A stretch of 64,000 nucleotides of DNA, taken from contig NZ_JAGGQG010000004.1 of NCBI RefSeq assembly GCF_018613415.1, positions 33,118-97,117 of the forward strand. The letters are read 5' to 3'. Source of the DNA: Bacillus sp. ISL-18. Lineage in GTDB: Bacteria > Bacillota > Bacilli > Bacillales > Cytobacillaceae. Below, in pieces: positions 16,391 to 25,674 of this stretch. The notes beneath the pieces were generated by a model. The model did no database searches. It was not told where the DNA came from and was given only the letters and a program-made list of their open reading frames with translations. Both the position numbers and the translations under genes were made by a program. Numbering within the stretch: the stretch's first letter is position 1; every line of letters starts with the position of its first letter.

Positions 16391-16729
16391 TTACTTTTTC
16401 ATTTCGTTCCATTGATTTTCGAAGTTTACAAATGGATCCTTGTTTTTGGGTGCTTTTTTGCTCTTTTTCCATTCTTTATAGACAAGATACAGGACATAGG
16501 CAGCGGCCACTCCGATTAGAGCTGGGATGTGGTGGATGGTGGAAGATAGGACAATTAAGCCAATAATGACTAGACCAATCTTCCAAGCAATCGAATCGGT
16601 TTTAAGAAACTGTCTAAAAATAAAGTAAAGTAACACGAGACTTACCAACAAGCTGACAATCGGGCCAATCGAGTGAAGTAATATAAGAGCAGCCAGCCCG
16701 CCGGCTAAAATTAAACCAAATTTTTTCAT
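16391..16729 (-). CDS. Small membrane protein paired with the PspA-family gene (LiaI-like)
   Basis: 112 residues with three or four short hydrophobic segments in the first 85 (FGLILAGGLAALILLHSIGPIV, LLVSLVLLYFIF, IGLVIIGLIVL, IPALIGVAAAYVLYLVY). A charged cytoplasmic tail, KEWKKSKKAPKNKDPFVNFENQW, follows. Homologues are sometimes labelled flagellar basal-body rod protein in annotations, which I think is wrong. Its position just upstream of the PspA-family gene suggests it is the membrane anchor or recruiting partner, as LiaI is for LiaH. AATTAACATG with a GGAGGAATT site starts it. Confidence 0.7.
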   Translation of the reverse strand: MKKFGLILAGGLAALILLHSIGPIVSLLVSLVLLYFIFRQFLKTDSIAWKIGLVIIGLIVLSSTIHHIPALIGVAAAYVLYLVYKEWKKSKKAPKNKDPFVNFENQWNEMKK

Positions 16730-17022
16730 GTTAATTCCTCCTTGGAATTGTTCATTTATTTGTTTCTTTATCTTGATATCATCTTACCTTTTTTCGTTCG
16801 TTGCCATAATTGCGCTAGAGCTTGATTTTTGTATCAGACTTAAGACGTAGGTGATATCAGACTTGATAAGTTGGGCTTGGAGGTAAATGAATTTTGCCCA
16901 TGTAGGGTGAGGTTTGGTTGGAATGGGCACAATAATCTGTTTTTATTACCAGGTGAGTGATTTTCTGGGGAGAACAGGCACAATATGCTCACCGACATAC
17001 CCTAGGTTGTTTCCTTTATACA
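16730..17022. other. Intergenic region with short direct repeats
   Basis: About 290 bp without a convincing ORF. TATCAGACTT occurs twice (16832-16841 and 16855-16864), and GGCACAAT also occurs twice (near 16926 and 16978). The promoter of the LiaI-like/PspA pair should lie at its left end, but I cannot pick a clear -35/-10. Confidence 0.4.
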
Positions 17023-17053
17023 CAAAAACCCTACAAGCATTATGCTCGTAGGG
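17023..17053 (-). terminator. Terminator of the LysM-NlpC/P60 gene
   Basis: On the minus strand CCCTACGAGCAT - AATGCTTGTAGGG is followed by TTTTTGTG. A GGTGTCAGGCACC inverted repeat, a motif common between Bacillus genes, lies between it and the stop codon. Confidence 0.85.
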
Positions 17054-17072
17054 CTAACGGTGTCAGGCACCA

Positions 17073-18392
17073 TTAATATGGTGATTTTGCGCCTAGGTAT
17101 CTAGTTTTCCAATAAGAAGAGGTCATATCAGAGATGACTACCCCTGTTGATGCTGCGCTGATGAATTTGTTGTTTCCTAAATAGATGCCAACATGGGATG
17201 GTCCGACTTTATAGGTTTCAAAAAAGACCAGATCCCCTACTCGTGGCGAACTGACTGGTGCTCCAGCATCCCATTGTGTGGCAGCTGTACGTGGTAAGGA
17301 GATTCCCACTTTATTAAATACATATACGGTAAAGCCACTGCAATCAAATCCTGCTGGCGTGTTTCCGGCCCATTTGTACGGAGAGCCGATATATTTTTTC
17401 GCTTCCGAAACCACTCCTTCTACAAGAGAAGTTGAAGCCACAGCCGGTTTTTGGGTTGCTTCCGCTGTTGGGGCAGCTGGTTGCTGTGGTGCCTGTGCTG
17501 TTGGGGCAGCTGGTTGCTGTGGTGCTTCCGGTGCTGGTGCTGGCTGTGTTACCTCTGCTTTTGGTGCCGCCGCTGGCTGCGTTACCTCCGCTTTTGGTGC
17601 TGGCGCTGGCTGTGTTACTTCCGCTTTTGGTGCTGGCGCTGGCTGTGTTACCTCCGCTTTTGGTGCCGCCGCTGGCTGCTCTGCTTCTGCTGCTGGTGCT
17701 GGCGCTGACTGCGTTACCTCCGCTTTCGGTGCCGCTGCTGGCTGCTCCGCTTCTGCAGCTGGTGCTGGCTGCGTTACTTCCGCTGCTGGTGTTGCCGGTT
17801 GTTGCGCCGCTTCCACTGTTGGTGTAGTTGTCTTAGCAGTTTCCACTGTTGTTTGCGGTGCCACTGTGGTTGTGTTAGTAACCTCACCACCACCACTAAC
17901 GTTTAACGTCTGCCCAGCATAAATCATATCAGAGTTTAAATGATTGTTAGATTTAAGCTGAGGAACCGTTACATTAAAACGTGCTCCGATAACGGAAAGA
18001 GAGTCGCCTTTTTGAACGGTATAAGAAGAATCACTATGACTCGTTTCGGCTAATTTCAATTGCTGACCCATCCGAATCAAACTTGAAGTCATACCATTCA
18101 AGCGTTTTAGTTCACTTACCGTTGTACCATTATCTCTAGCAATCTCCCAAAGGGTATCACCTTTTTTTACTGTATAAGTAAGGGAGAGTTTTTGATTAAT
18201 ATAGATTGTATCACTAGAAAGAGCATTCCACTCTTTTAATTGATTAATAGACAAATGATTTGTATGAGCAATTTTCCAAAGGCTGTCTCCTGGACGGACC
18301 GTATACGCTGGTTCTTGTGCACTTGCTGAAGCTCCAAAAGCAGTGAGAACAAGCCCAGCGGTTGCAGCTGCTGTTACTAAATTTTTCTTCAC
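17073..18392 (-). CDS. Secreted LysM-NlpC/P60 cell-wall endopeptidase
   Basis: 439 residues, GTG start after AGGAAG. Signal peptide about 1-25 ([21 protein letters not shown]). Three LysM domains follow (about 29-72, 74-115, 123-166: [39 protein letters not shown]). The linker is a long Ala/Pro-rich stretch built of imperfect PAPKAEVTQ repeats (about 170-315). The C-terminal NlpC/P60 domain has catalytic Cys in [11 protein letters not shown] and His in [10 protein letters not shown]. It resembles LytF/LytE/CwlS D,L-endopeptidases, which split daughter cells or remodel the wall. The linker repeats make its length prone to vary between strains. It is monocistronic, with its own terminator. Confidence 0.9.
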   Translation of the reverse strand: MKKNLVTAAATAGLVLTAFGASASAQEPAYTVRPGDSLWKIAHTNHLSINQLKEWNALSSDTIYINQKLSLTYTVKKGDTLWEIARDNGTTVSELKRLNGMTSSLIRMGQQLKLAETSHSDSSYTVQKGDSLSVIGARFNVTVPQLKSNNHLNSDMIYAGQTLNVSGGGEVTNTTTVAPQTTVETAKTTTPTVEAAQQPATPAAEVTQPAPAAEAEQPAAAPKAEVTQSAPAPAAEAEQPAAAPKAEVTQPAPAPKAEVTQPAPAPKAEVTQPAAAPKAEVTQPAPAPEAPQQPAAPTAQAPQQPAAPTAEATQKPAVASTSLVEGVVSEAKKYIGSPYKWAGNTPAGFDCSGFTVYVFNKVGISLPRTAATQWDAGAPVSSPRVGDLVFFETYKVGPSHVGIYLGNNKFISAASTGVVISDMTSSYWKTRYLGAKSPY

Positions 18393-18548
18393 TTTTTATA
18401 CTTCCTACCTTCCTTTATTTACTTCAATAGACATATTAATGCAATTTCCGACAAATAACCATCCGACAAAAGTGGTAGTTTACTAGAGCAAAATACGTAA
18501 AAAGGTAGGACTTTTTATTAAGAAAACGTTTTTATTTAGCCAAAATAA

Positions 18549-18572
18549 AAGAGAAGTGCTGAACACTTCTCC
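18549..18572 (-). terminator. Terminator of the small gene at 18.6 kb
   Basis: GAGAAGTG - CTGAA - CACTTCTC; on the minus strand it is followed by TTTTATTTT. Confidence 0.8.
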
Positions 18573-18580
18573 CTGTAAAA

Positions 18581-18820
18581 TCAACCATTATCAAGTTCGA
18601 TTCCAGACGAAAACATCTCCCCCAGATACTCGGCATGCGCTAAATACTGCTCCACAAAATCCATTAAAGTGATCGGTATTCCGGTATCTTCTAACCAATA
18701 ATCAAAACTGATCGCTATATTCTTTTTGATGATATCATTTTGGCTCCAGATGGGGGCAAGCGGATGATTTATACCAGTCAGAACCTCGGAAATCTCTTGG
18801 ATGGTGGTAATTGACAACAC
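18581..18820 (-). CDS. Small uncharacterised protein
   Basis: 79 residues, acidic, with no membrane segment (NIAISFDYWLEDTGIPITLMDFVEQYLAHAEYLGEMF). I do not recognise a family. A terminator follows the stop codon at once and an AAAAGGGG site precedes the frame, which support it as a real gene. The start is uncertain: GTG (18820) and TTG (18817) are both very close to the ribosome binding site. Confidence 0.55.
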   Translation of the reverse strand: MLSITTIQEISEVLTGINHPLAPIWSQNDIIKKNIAISFDYWLEDTGIPITLMDFVEQYLAHAEYLGEMFSSGIELDNG

Positions 18821-18904
18821 CCCTTTTCAAAAAATGGAAACCTCTTGTATTTAATGTATGTAAGAAATGAAATTTAACTCACATGGAACAAACCTTAGGT
18901 ACCT

Positions 18905-19050
18905 ATTTTTAAAAAAGCCGATAAGTGGGTGAAAACCGCCGATATCCTCCCAAAAACCGCTAATAAAAGTTCATAAACCGCTGATATCTACCTAAAAACC
19001 GCCGATAAACCGACTTCCTTTTCGATGATATCTACCCAAAAACCCTGATA
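18905..19050. repeat. Degenerate short tandem repeat, unit about AAAAACCGCYGATATCYACC
   Basis: The block reads as four to six imperfect copies: AAAACCGCCGATATCCTCCC, AAACCGCTGATATCTACC, AAAAACCGCCGATAAACCG, GATGATATCTACCC, AAAAACCCTGATATTC. It fills most of the gap between the small gene at 18.6 kb and the RND pump. No ORF. Confidence 0.6.
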
Positions 19051-19066
19051 TTCAATCTCTCCATAC

Positions 19067-19099
19067 AAAAAACCCCGCAAGACTCACATCTTGCAGGGC
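19067..19099 (-). terminator. Terminator of the RND pump gene
   Basis: On the minus strand CCCTGCAAGA - TGTGAG - TCTTGCGGGG is followed by TTTTTTG, seven bases after the stop codon. Confidence 0.88.
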
Positions 19100-19105
19100 C
19101 ATTTC

Positions 19106-22100
19106 TTAGTTTTCTTGTTCTTCGCGTCGATTTTTCTTAAATAACTTCGATAAGATCTCATATACAATCGGTACTACGAACAACGTTAACAACGTCGAAC
19201 TGATTAAACCACCAATTACCGTAATACCAAGACCTTTCGAGATCAAACCACCGCCGCCTGAGCCGAGTGCTAACGGAATTAACGCACCGACCGTAGCAAT
19301 CGCAGTCATCAGGATCGGACGTAACCGAGTCGCTCCGGCTTCGAGAACCGCAGCACGCATTTTCAATCCATCTCGTTCCATATGGATAATCCGGTCGACG
19401 AGGACAATTGCATTCGTGACGACGATACCAATCAACATCAATAGACCCATCATCACCGAGACGGAAATCGTCTCACCGGCTATCAATAGACCGACAAACG
19501 AACCGATGACCGCGAACGGTAACGAGAACAGAATCGCAAACGGCGCGACCCCTTCACGGAAGGTTACTACAAGGATGAAGTAGACGATCGCAATCGCGGC
19601 TAACATCGCAGCACCAAGCTGTGTAAAGGTATCGGTCATATCCGCTTGGACTCCGGCAGTGCCGACCGTAACACCTTTTGGCAAATCAAGTTTATCGACT
19701 TTTTTCTTGAGACTATCGGTTGCCTTTTTAACATCCTTACCAAGAACCGTTCCGGACACACTTGCGTAGTATTCACCTTTACTGCGTGCCAGGGTATTTA
19801 ACGTTGTTCCTTTTTCCACTTTTACAAGCTGTGAAAGCGGCACAGTCATACCCATCGCTGTTGGGACAGGAGTTTTTAACATTTCATCAATTGATGCCGG
19901 CTGTTTCGACTGTTCTTGCTGAACGATCACATCCAGAGATTCACCGTTTTTCTCAATCGTCGTTAACACATCCTGTGTCTTTGTCGGGTTCAACATCATT
20001 ACGAGCTGACCAGTGGTTAACCCATATTTAATCAAATCATTCTGAGCTACTCTAAAGGTGTACTCCACATAAGGATCTTCTGCACTAGAAGTAACATCCT
20101 TAAGACCCTTATCCTTCTTCATCACTTTTTCAACCTGACCGACAGCTGCATAGAGTTTATCTAAGTTTTCACTGTAGAAAGTGTAGCTGACTTCATTGGA
20201 ACCAACGGATGACGCACCCATATTTTGGCTCTTCCATGTACCCGATTGATCCAAATTTTTCACATATTTCTCAATTTTATCTTCTACCTTTGGGAAATTC
20301 TTGGTATCCGGATCAAAAATCAGGTACATTAATCCTCCGCCGCCGCTGCCGCCAAACATGGCAGTCGATGTATCTGCTTTATCCGTCACGGATAATTGAA
20401 CGATATCAATATCATCACGTTTTAGCATCTTGTCTTCCACGTATTTCACGTTCGCTAAGGTCTCATCCTTTAACTCACCTGCTTTAGGCGTGTAGGTTAA
20501 ATACATGACCTTGTCTTGTTCACTGCCCATAAAACTGAAGCCGATTAATGGCGTCAGCGCCAAACTTCCAGCCAATAACACCACCGCAATGACGGACGTG
20601 ATGACCTTATGATTAAGAGCCTTTTCCAGCCCCCACTTATACCATTTCGCTAGCTCGCCGACTTCTTTATGACGTTTTCCTGTCTTTTCCCCATATAATT
20701 TTTTCTTAAATAAGGTATGTGACAGTACCGGTACAACCGTGATCGCAACGAGTAACGAAGCACCCAGCGCAAAGGTCATCGTTAGAGCAAACGGAGCAAA
20801 CAACTCCCCGACCATTCCGCCGACAAAAATTAATGGCGCAAAGACCGCAACGGTTACTAATGTGGACGATAAGATTGGTTTAAACATCTCAATCGTCGCT
20901 TCGCGTACAAGCGCACGGCCAGTTAACTTCTCGTCTTTTAAATGCAAACGGCGATAAATATTTTCCACGACAACGATTGAGTCATCGATAACCCGGCCAA
21001 TCGCTACCGTAATCGCTCCAAGAGTCATAACATTAAGCGTAATATCGAGCCAATGGAGAATCAGTAACGCCATGAAAATAGACACTGGAATCGAGATAAT
21101 CGACGTAATCGTTGATTTAAAGCTTCGTAAAAACAATAAAATAATCAATACGGCAATAAAACCGCCAAAGACTGCTTTTTCCACCATGGTTGAGATGGAT
21201 TCTTGAATTGGTTTACCTTGGTCAAGGGTCACATCAATGTGAAGTCCATCGATTTTTGCCTTTTGCTCTTTTACAAGATCCTTGACAGCGTTCACCACAT
21301 CCACCGTATTGGCACGCTGCTCTTTCACGATTTGAATCGCGATCGCTTCTTTCCCATTTGTCCGGGAAACGGACTGCACTTTACCCACTGTGTCAATCTT
21401 TGCAATGTCACTTAACTTCACAAATGGGGATGGATGCGTTTTAGTCGGTGTGACAGGAATGATTGTATTTTTCAATTCATCCGCGGTCATATATTTGCCG
21501 TCAATGCTAACAGCCTGCTCCCCTTCTTTAAACTGATAAAGGCCTAAAGAAACCGCCATATTGCTGGCTTGAACCATTTGCTTGACCTTATCTTCCGTTA
21601 GACCAAATTCCTTCAACTTGGCTTGGTTATAGGTAAGGTCCACTTCATCGATATGCTGACCTGTAATCGTGGTAGACGCCACACCATCGATTTTTTCAAT
21701 TTTTGGAACGAGGATATCTTCTACAGTTGAAGTTAAATCCACAATATTTTCTTTTGAACTGCTTACACTGAGAGCCACAACCGGCATCATATTCATACTG
21801 ATGGCCGTAACCTTTGGTTCTTGTGCTCCATCTGGTAACTTCACGTCATCTAAAGCTGATTTCAAGGCACGTTTTGCCTCGTCCATGTCGATACCGTATT
21901 CATATTCGACCTGAATACTTGACATATTTGAATAGGAATTAGAATGGACTGATTTTACATGATCGAGACCTTCGGATGCTTTCTCGATCGGCATCGAAAT
22001 ATCTTCCATTACTTTTTCAGGAGTAGCTCCAGGATAAACACCTGTGACCATCAAGTATGGAATCGATATATTCGGGATGGTTTCCATATTCATTCGCGTA

Positions 22101-22189
22101 CCTGAATAGATCCCAGATACCGTAACGATAATTGTCAGCAGCCAGACGGCCAGTTTATTTCTAAGGACAAAATTTGCTATACCTTTCAC
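19106..22189 (-). CDS. swrC: RND efflux permease, SwrC/YerP type
   Basis: 1027 residues, the length of SwrC (surfactin and lipid-like compound self-resistance) in Bacillus. Twelve transmembrane segments in two halves: FVLRNKLAVWLLTIIVTVSG at the N-terminus, the TM2-6 block with GAITVAIGRVIDDSIVVVENIYR, and the matching second half GLLMLIGIVVTNAIVLVDRI. Two large extracellular loops separate them. The conserved R-V-I-D-D-S motif carries the proton-relay acidic residues. I start it at GTG 22189 (AGGTG upstream) rather than TTG 22225. It is divergent from a TetR gene, the same arrangement as yerP-yerO in B. subtilis, and is probably repressed by that protein. Confidence 0.88.
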   Translation of the reverse strand: MKGIANFVLRNKLAVWLLTIIVTVSGIYSGTRMNMETIPNISIPYLMVTGVYPGATPEKVMEDISMPIEKASEGLDHVKSVHSNSYSNMSSIQVEYEYGIDMDEAKRALKSALDDVKLPDGAQEPKVTAISMNMMPVVALSVSSSKENIVDLTSTVEDILVPKIEKIDGVASTTITGQHIDEVDLTYNQAKLKEFGLTEDKVKQMVQASNMAVSLGLYQFKEGEQAVSIDGKYMTADELKNTIIPVTPTKTHPSPFVKLSDIAKIDTVGKVQSVSRTNGKEAIAIQIVKEQRANTVDVVNAVKDLVKEQKAKIDGLHIDVTLDQGKPIQESISTMVEKAVFGGFIAVLIILLFLRSFKSTITSIISIPVSIFMALLILHWLDITLNVMTLGAITVAIGRVIDDSIVVVENIYRRLHLKDEKLTGRALVREATIEMFKPILSSTLVTVAVFAPLIFVGGMVGELFAPFALTMTFALGASLLVAITVVPVLSHTLFKKKLYGEKTGKRHKEVGELAKWYKWGLEKALNHKVITSVIAVVLLAGSLALTPLIGFSFMGSEQDKVMYLTYTPKAGELKDETLANVKYVEDKMLKRDDIDIVQLSVTDKADTSTAMFGGSGGGGLMYLIFDPDTKNFPKVEDKIEKYVKNLDQSGTWKSQNMGASSVGSNEVSYTFYSENLDKLYAAVGQVEKVMKKDKGLKDVTSSAEDPYVEYTFRVAQNDLIKYGLTTGQLVMMLNPTKTQDVLTTIEKNGESLDVIVQQEQSKQPASIDEMLKTPVPTAMGMTVPLSQLVKVEKGTTLNTLARSKGEYYASVSGTVLGKDVKKATDSLKKKVDKLDLPKGVTVGTAGVQADMTDTFTQLGAAMLAAIAIVYFILVVTFREGVAPFAILFSLPFAVIGSFVGLLIAGETISVSVMMGLLMLIGIVVTNAIVLVDRIIHMERDGLKMRAAVLEAGATRLRPILMTAIATVGALIPLALGSGGGGLISKGLGITVIGGLISSTLLTLFVVPIVYEILSKLFKKNRREEQEN

Positions 22190-22236
22190 GGTTACACCTA
22201 CCCTTGATTGACTTACTAAGCTCAAGTATTTATACT

Positions 22237-22268
22237 AATGACCAATCAGTCATTTGTCAATAAATGAC
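22237..22268. promoter_or_regulatory. Two overlapping TetR-type operators between swrC and its regulator
   Basis: AATGAC-CAATCA-GTCATT (22237-22254) shares its right arm with GTCATTT-GTCAAT-AAATGAC (22249-22268). Both have 6-bp spacers. They lie between the two divergent start codons, where a repressor would control both genes. Confidence 0.7.
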
Positions 22269-22284
22269 GCTAGGAGCAGATGCA

Positions 22285-23112
22285 ATGAAAAAACTACTAA
22301 TTATGGAAAAAGCGCTTGAGCTTTTTGCAAAGCAAGGGTTTGAAGCGACTTCGGTCCAACAGATAACCGATCTTTGCGGCATTTCAAAAGGGGCCTTTTA
22401 TCTAACCTTCAAATCGAAAGATGAATTAATTTTGGCATTGATTGAACATTTTATGAATCAAGTCATTTCGAATATTGACTACGCGGTCAGAAATACAAGC
22501 AAGGACGAGCTGCTCTATACCTTTTATTACACAACGTTCCATACTTCTTATCAGCACTCAGATTTCGCGCGATTATTGATGAAGGAACAGTCCCACAGCT
22601 TCAATCAGGACCTTCTGGTAAAATTTCAACATTACGACCGCATTCTCGAGAACACGATTTTAGTTATGCTCGACCAATTATATGAGGATCGGGTCAGTGA
22701 GACGAAATATGATTTAATGTATTGCATTAAAGGATTTATGAATACGTATTCCCAGTTATTTTTCTTTTATCATGTCCCGCTGGATTTGGAGCTTTTAGCC
22801 CAGTCGTTAGTGGAGAAGACGAACCTGTTAGCGCAGCATACAACGGTTCCGTTTATTTCGGAAGAACTGATGGAGATGGTTAAAACTCCGCTGAAGGAAG
22901 AGGTCAGCAAAGAACGGATTATCGATTTATTGGAGCAGAAAATTGGGGAAATGGATGAATCAGTGGAAAAGGAGTCACTGCTTTTACTCAAGCAGCAGCT
23001 GGTTGAGCCAACCTATAGTCCAGTCATTATCCGAGGGTTACTAGAGAATATCCGCAATCAGCCGCATTGTAAGTGGATCTCCTTTTTACTTCGGCGGTAT
23101 TATGATTTTTAA
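22285..23112 (+). CDS. TetR-family regulator of the RND pump (YerO-like)
   Basis: 275 residues. N-terminal HTH at about 3-50 (KALELFAKQGFEATSVQQITDLCGISKGAFYLTFKSKDELI). A large helical ligand domain follows, longer than the usual 190-200 residues but in line with YerO-type proteins. I start it at the ATG at 22285, 8 bp after AGGAG; the ATG at 22264 lies inside the second operator. It is divergent from swrC and most likely its repressor and autoregulator. Confidence 0.85.
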   Translation: MKKLLIMEKALELFAKQGFEATSVQQITDLCGISKGAFYLTFKSKDELILALIEHFMNQVISNIDYAVRNTSKDELLYTFYYTTFHTSYQHSDFARLLMKEQSHSFNQDLLVKFQHYDRILENTILVMLDQLYEDRVSETKYDLMYCIKGFMNTYSQLFFFYHVPLDLELLAQSLVEKTNLLAQHTTVPFISEELMEMVKTPLKEEVSKERIIDLLEQKIGEMDESVEKESLLLLKQQLVEPTYSPVIIRGLLENIRNQPHCKWISFLLRRYYDF

Positions 23113-23144
23113 AAAGCAGACACGCAACGTGTTCTGCTTTTTTT
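23111..23144 (+). terminator. Terminator of the TetR gene
   Basis: AAAGCAGACACG - CAA - CGTGTTCTGCTTT followed by TTTTT. Confidence 0.88.
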
Positions 23145-23303
23145 ATGAAGTGACAAAACTAAACATTAAATTTCCTAAATCAACAAATTTCGTGTCTATA
23201 AAAAACTAAACAAACGTTTGATTAGAAAAGGCATGAAGCCTTGATATTGTTAAATTTCAATCCAAAATAACACAAAAAACTTGTCAAATCCCCACATCAC
23301 TTC

Positions 23304-23338
23304 AAAAAAAAGGACAGAGTGCAATCTGCATCTCTGTC
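23304..23338 (-). terminator. Terminator of the GltP-like gene
   Basis: On the minus strand GACAGAGATGCA - GATTG(CA) - CTCTGTCC followed by TTTTTTT, 12 bases after the stop codon. Confidence 0.8.
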
Positions 23339-23349
23339 TCCTTCCTATC

Positions 23350-24594
23350 TTAAGCAGCTAAATTACTTTCATCTTTAATCTTATGCCCTTCCCATTTTGA
23401 CACCACAACGGCTGCCAGGGAATTACCAACGATATTAACACAAGTACGTGCCATATCCAGGATACGGTCAATACCAGCGATAAACGCAAGGCCTTCAACA
23501 GGAATCCCAACACTTCCTAATGTCGCAAGAAGGACAACGAATGATACGCCCGGAACACCGGCAATACCTTTAGACGTTACCATCAAGACAAGCACTAACG
23601 TAATTTGGTGAGTAATACTCAAGTGAATTCCATACATTTGTGCAATGAACAAGGCCGCAATTGCTTGATAAAGCGTAGACCCGTCAAGGTTAAACGAATA
23701 TCCAGTTGGAATAACGAAAGAAGTAATCGCTTTTGGACAACCGATCTTCTCCATTTTTTCCATAATCTTCGGAAGAACTGTTTCAGAGCTTGCGGTAGAA
23801 TAGCCTAACAATAATTCGTCTTTTAGATAGGCGATGAACTTAAAGATATTGACTCCCGCAATTTTAGCGGTGATACCTAAAACAACTAAAATAAAGAAGA
23901 TCATGGCTGCGTAAACGACGATTACTAATTTTCCTAATGGAATTAGTGAGGTTAGACCGAATTTAGAAACCGTCACGCCGATTAGGGCAAAAACACCAAG
24001 TGGTGCGAATTTCATAACCTGGTTGGTTACATAGAACATGGCATCGGCCGTACCTCTAAAGAAGTTGATAATTGGCGTACCTTTTTCGCCAATCGCTGCA
24101 AGACCAAGACCAAACATAACCGAGAAGAAAATAATGGCTAACATATCACCATTTGCTAATGACTGAATAATGTTCGTGGGAACAATATTAACGACGGTAT
24201 CGACCATGGAATGAGTTTCCGTTGTTTTCGCTGTTTCCACATACGTATTGATATCTGTTTTTGTTAAATGGGAACGATCGACCCCAGTTCCAGGATGGAA
24301 GACATTTGCAAATAATAACCCTACGATAATGGCAATAGTGGTAATTATTTCGAAATATAGAATGGTTTTGCCGCCAAGTTTACCAAGCGATTTCATATCG
24401 CCAGTACCAGCAACCCCAACAATAATACTTGAGATAACAATTGGGACAACGATCATTTTAATTAAGCGAATAAAGATATTCCCAATTGGCTGCAGAAAAT
24501 CAGCTACATGGGGATTTCCGTAAAAAATCGCACCTACAATAATACCCAGGGCTAGACCAATGAAAATTTGCCATGCAAGACTTATTCTTTTCAT
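23350..24594 (-). CDS. Glutamate/dicarboxylate:cation symporter (DAACS family, GltP/GltT-like)
   Basis: 414 residues from the ATG at 24594, which has AAAGGAGAG 8 bp upstream; the frame extends 15 codons further without a site. Family motifs: FIRLIKMIVVPIVISSIIVG, SSETVLPKIMEKMEK (serine-rich hairpin HP1 region), IPTGYSFNLDGSTLYQ (substrate/cation site in TM7) and GIDRILDMARTCVNIVGN (TM8, Asp and Arg that select glutamate or aspartate). Arg in MARTCVN is consistent with acidic amino acids or dicarboxylates. Monocistronic with a strong terminator. Confidence 0.88.
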   Translation of the reverse strand: MKRISLAWQIFIGLALGIIVGAIFYGNPHVADFLQPIGNIFIRLIKMIVVPIVISSIIVGVAGTGDMKSLGKLGGKTILYFEIITTIAIIVGLLFANVFHPGTGVDRSHLTKTDINTYVETAKTTETHSMVDTVVNIVPTNIIQSLANGDMLAIIFFSVMFGLGLAAIGEKGTPIINFFRGTADAMFYVTNQVMKFAPLGVFALIGVTVSKFGLTSLIPLGKLVIVVYAAMIFFILVVLGITAKIAGVNIFKFIAYLKDELLLGYSTASSETVLPKIMEKMEKIGCPKAITSFVIPTGYSFNLDGSTLYQAIAALFIAQMYGIHLSITHQITLVLVLMVTSKGIAGVPGVSFVVLLATLGSVGIPVEGLAFIAGIDRILDMARTCVNIVGNSLAAVVVSKWEGHKIKDESNLAA

Positions 24595-24952
24595 AAATTC
24601 TCTCCTTTTCCTTAAGTTAAAACTCATTACTATATTCACAAAAGTATAAATTAGATTTAATCAATATCATATCATGATACTACAATATAATTCTAGATAT
24701 TTCTTTCGACATACACAACACTGAAAATAATGGCAGTTCCTAAATTTAAATTAAGTTTATTACTATTGTATTAGTGTAAATTGCCCAAAACTCGCGCTTT
24801 CGTTAAGTATTTTAGGATAATGCTCATGGTTTTATATTCCTGTATTGGGTTGCTTCACCACTAAAAGTGTACCCTATTAAGATTTGAATAAAACGGGAAG
24901 AAACGGTCAATGCTGTTACTAGAAAAAGAAAACACTTTTGGAGGCTGTACAA
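24595..24952. other. Gene-free stretch between divergent genes
   Basis: About 358 bp between the gltP-like gene (minus) and a small plus-strand gene. It is AT-rich and should hold both promoters. I see no ORF, hairpin or repeat that I can support. Confidence 0.5.
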
Positions 24953-25153
24953 ATGGGGAGAGATTTAGAAAGTATTTTTAGAGAGTTAACAATCGTGAAA
25001 ACGAAGGAATTGGAAAATTGCAATCAAGAGCTTACGAATCCGGATTATAACAGCGTGGTCAAGAAAGCATTATTGGTTTATAAACACGGACTTTTAGAGA
25101 GTTTGGAAATGTACGACCTATATCTTGAAAAAAGAGATTCGCTCCTTATATAA
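24953..25153 (+). CDS. Small uncharacterised helical protein
   Basis: 66 residues, highly charged and predicted helical (ELENCNQELTNPDYNSVVKKALLVYKHGLLESLEMYDLYLEKRD). No recognised domain. The ATG at 24953 follows GGAGG by 8 bp, and a strong terminator follows, so the gene looks real. Function unknown. Confidence 0.65.
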   Translation: MGRDLESIFRELTIVKTKELENCNQELTNPDYNSVVKKALLVYKHGLLESLEMYDLYLEKRDSLLI

Positions 25154-25154
25154 C

Positions 25155-25182
25155 AAAAGGCTCCTATTGTGGGAGCCTTTTT
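25155..25182 (+). terminator. Terminator of the small gene at 25.0 kb
   Basis: AAAGGCTCC - TATTGTG - GGAGCCTTTTT. Confidence 0.9.
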
Positions 25183-25247
25183 CGATTCCAGTTAATAATA
25201 CATCCTCTCACTGCTGAATAATTATAGTTAAGGAGAGGGGAAATAAA

Positions 25248-25466
25248 ATGGACAATCATGGTTTCATTCAATTTGTACTATATAAACTCATATCTCTTTC
25301 AGTCGAGCTGACATTACTTTATATCCTCGTCCTTTTGTGTGAATGGTTTGCGGTAAAAAAGGGATATAACATCTTTGAACGGTCCTTCTTAGTTACGCTC
25401 GTCACACTGCCAATCGTAACATTGATAATTTGGACAATTATTATCGCTAGATTTAAATTGTTTTAG
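25248..25466 (+). CDS. Small two-segment membrane protein
   Basis: 72 residues with two hydrophobic segments (LISLSVELTLLYILVLLCEWF and FLVTLVTLPIVTLIIWTIIIA) joined by a short basic loop. AAGGAGAGGGG precedes the ATG at good spacing. No family recognised. Confidence 0.65.
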   Translation: MDNHGFIQFVLYKLISLSVELTLLYILVLLCEWFAVKKGYNIFERSFLVTLVTLPIVTLIIWTIIIARFKLF

Positions 25467-25674
25467 AAAAAAAAATTGATATAAAATCAGCTTAAATATG
25501 CTAAAATCAGCTCCAAATTTCTCATTTGAGGCCCAAAAAGTGGCTTTTCACCCCAAAAACGCCTACAAATTCGAAAAAGTGGAATTCGAATTCCCCTGCA
25601 AAACCCGATATCGTAGAGATGCCAGAAAAGTCCGATTCGATAACAAATCTCTGCGGTTGAAAGGATGTTAGCAC
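25467..25674. other. Intergenic stretch with short repeated words
   Basis: About 208 bp with no ORF. AAAATCAGCT occurs twice (25485 and 25503 areas), the AATTCGAAAAAGTGGAATTCGAATTC section is self-complementary, and CCCGATATCG recalls the GATATC words at 18.9-19.05 kb. It may be a degenerate member of the same kind of intergenic array. Confidence 0.35.

Noticed and set aside
16833..16868. Tandem TATCAGACTT words as an operator
   Set aside because: Two direct copies only, with no symmetric arrangement or regulator nearby; could be chance.
17278..17922. 214-residue plus-strand ORF
   Set aside because: It is the reverse of the Ala/Pro linker repeats of the LysM-NlpC/P60 gene; composition is A/G/C/V-rich nonsense ([16 protein letters not shown]) with no ribosome binding site.
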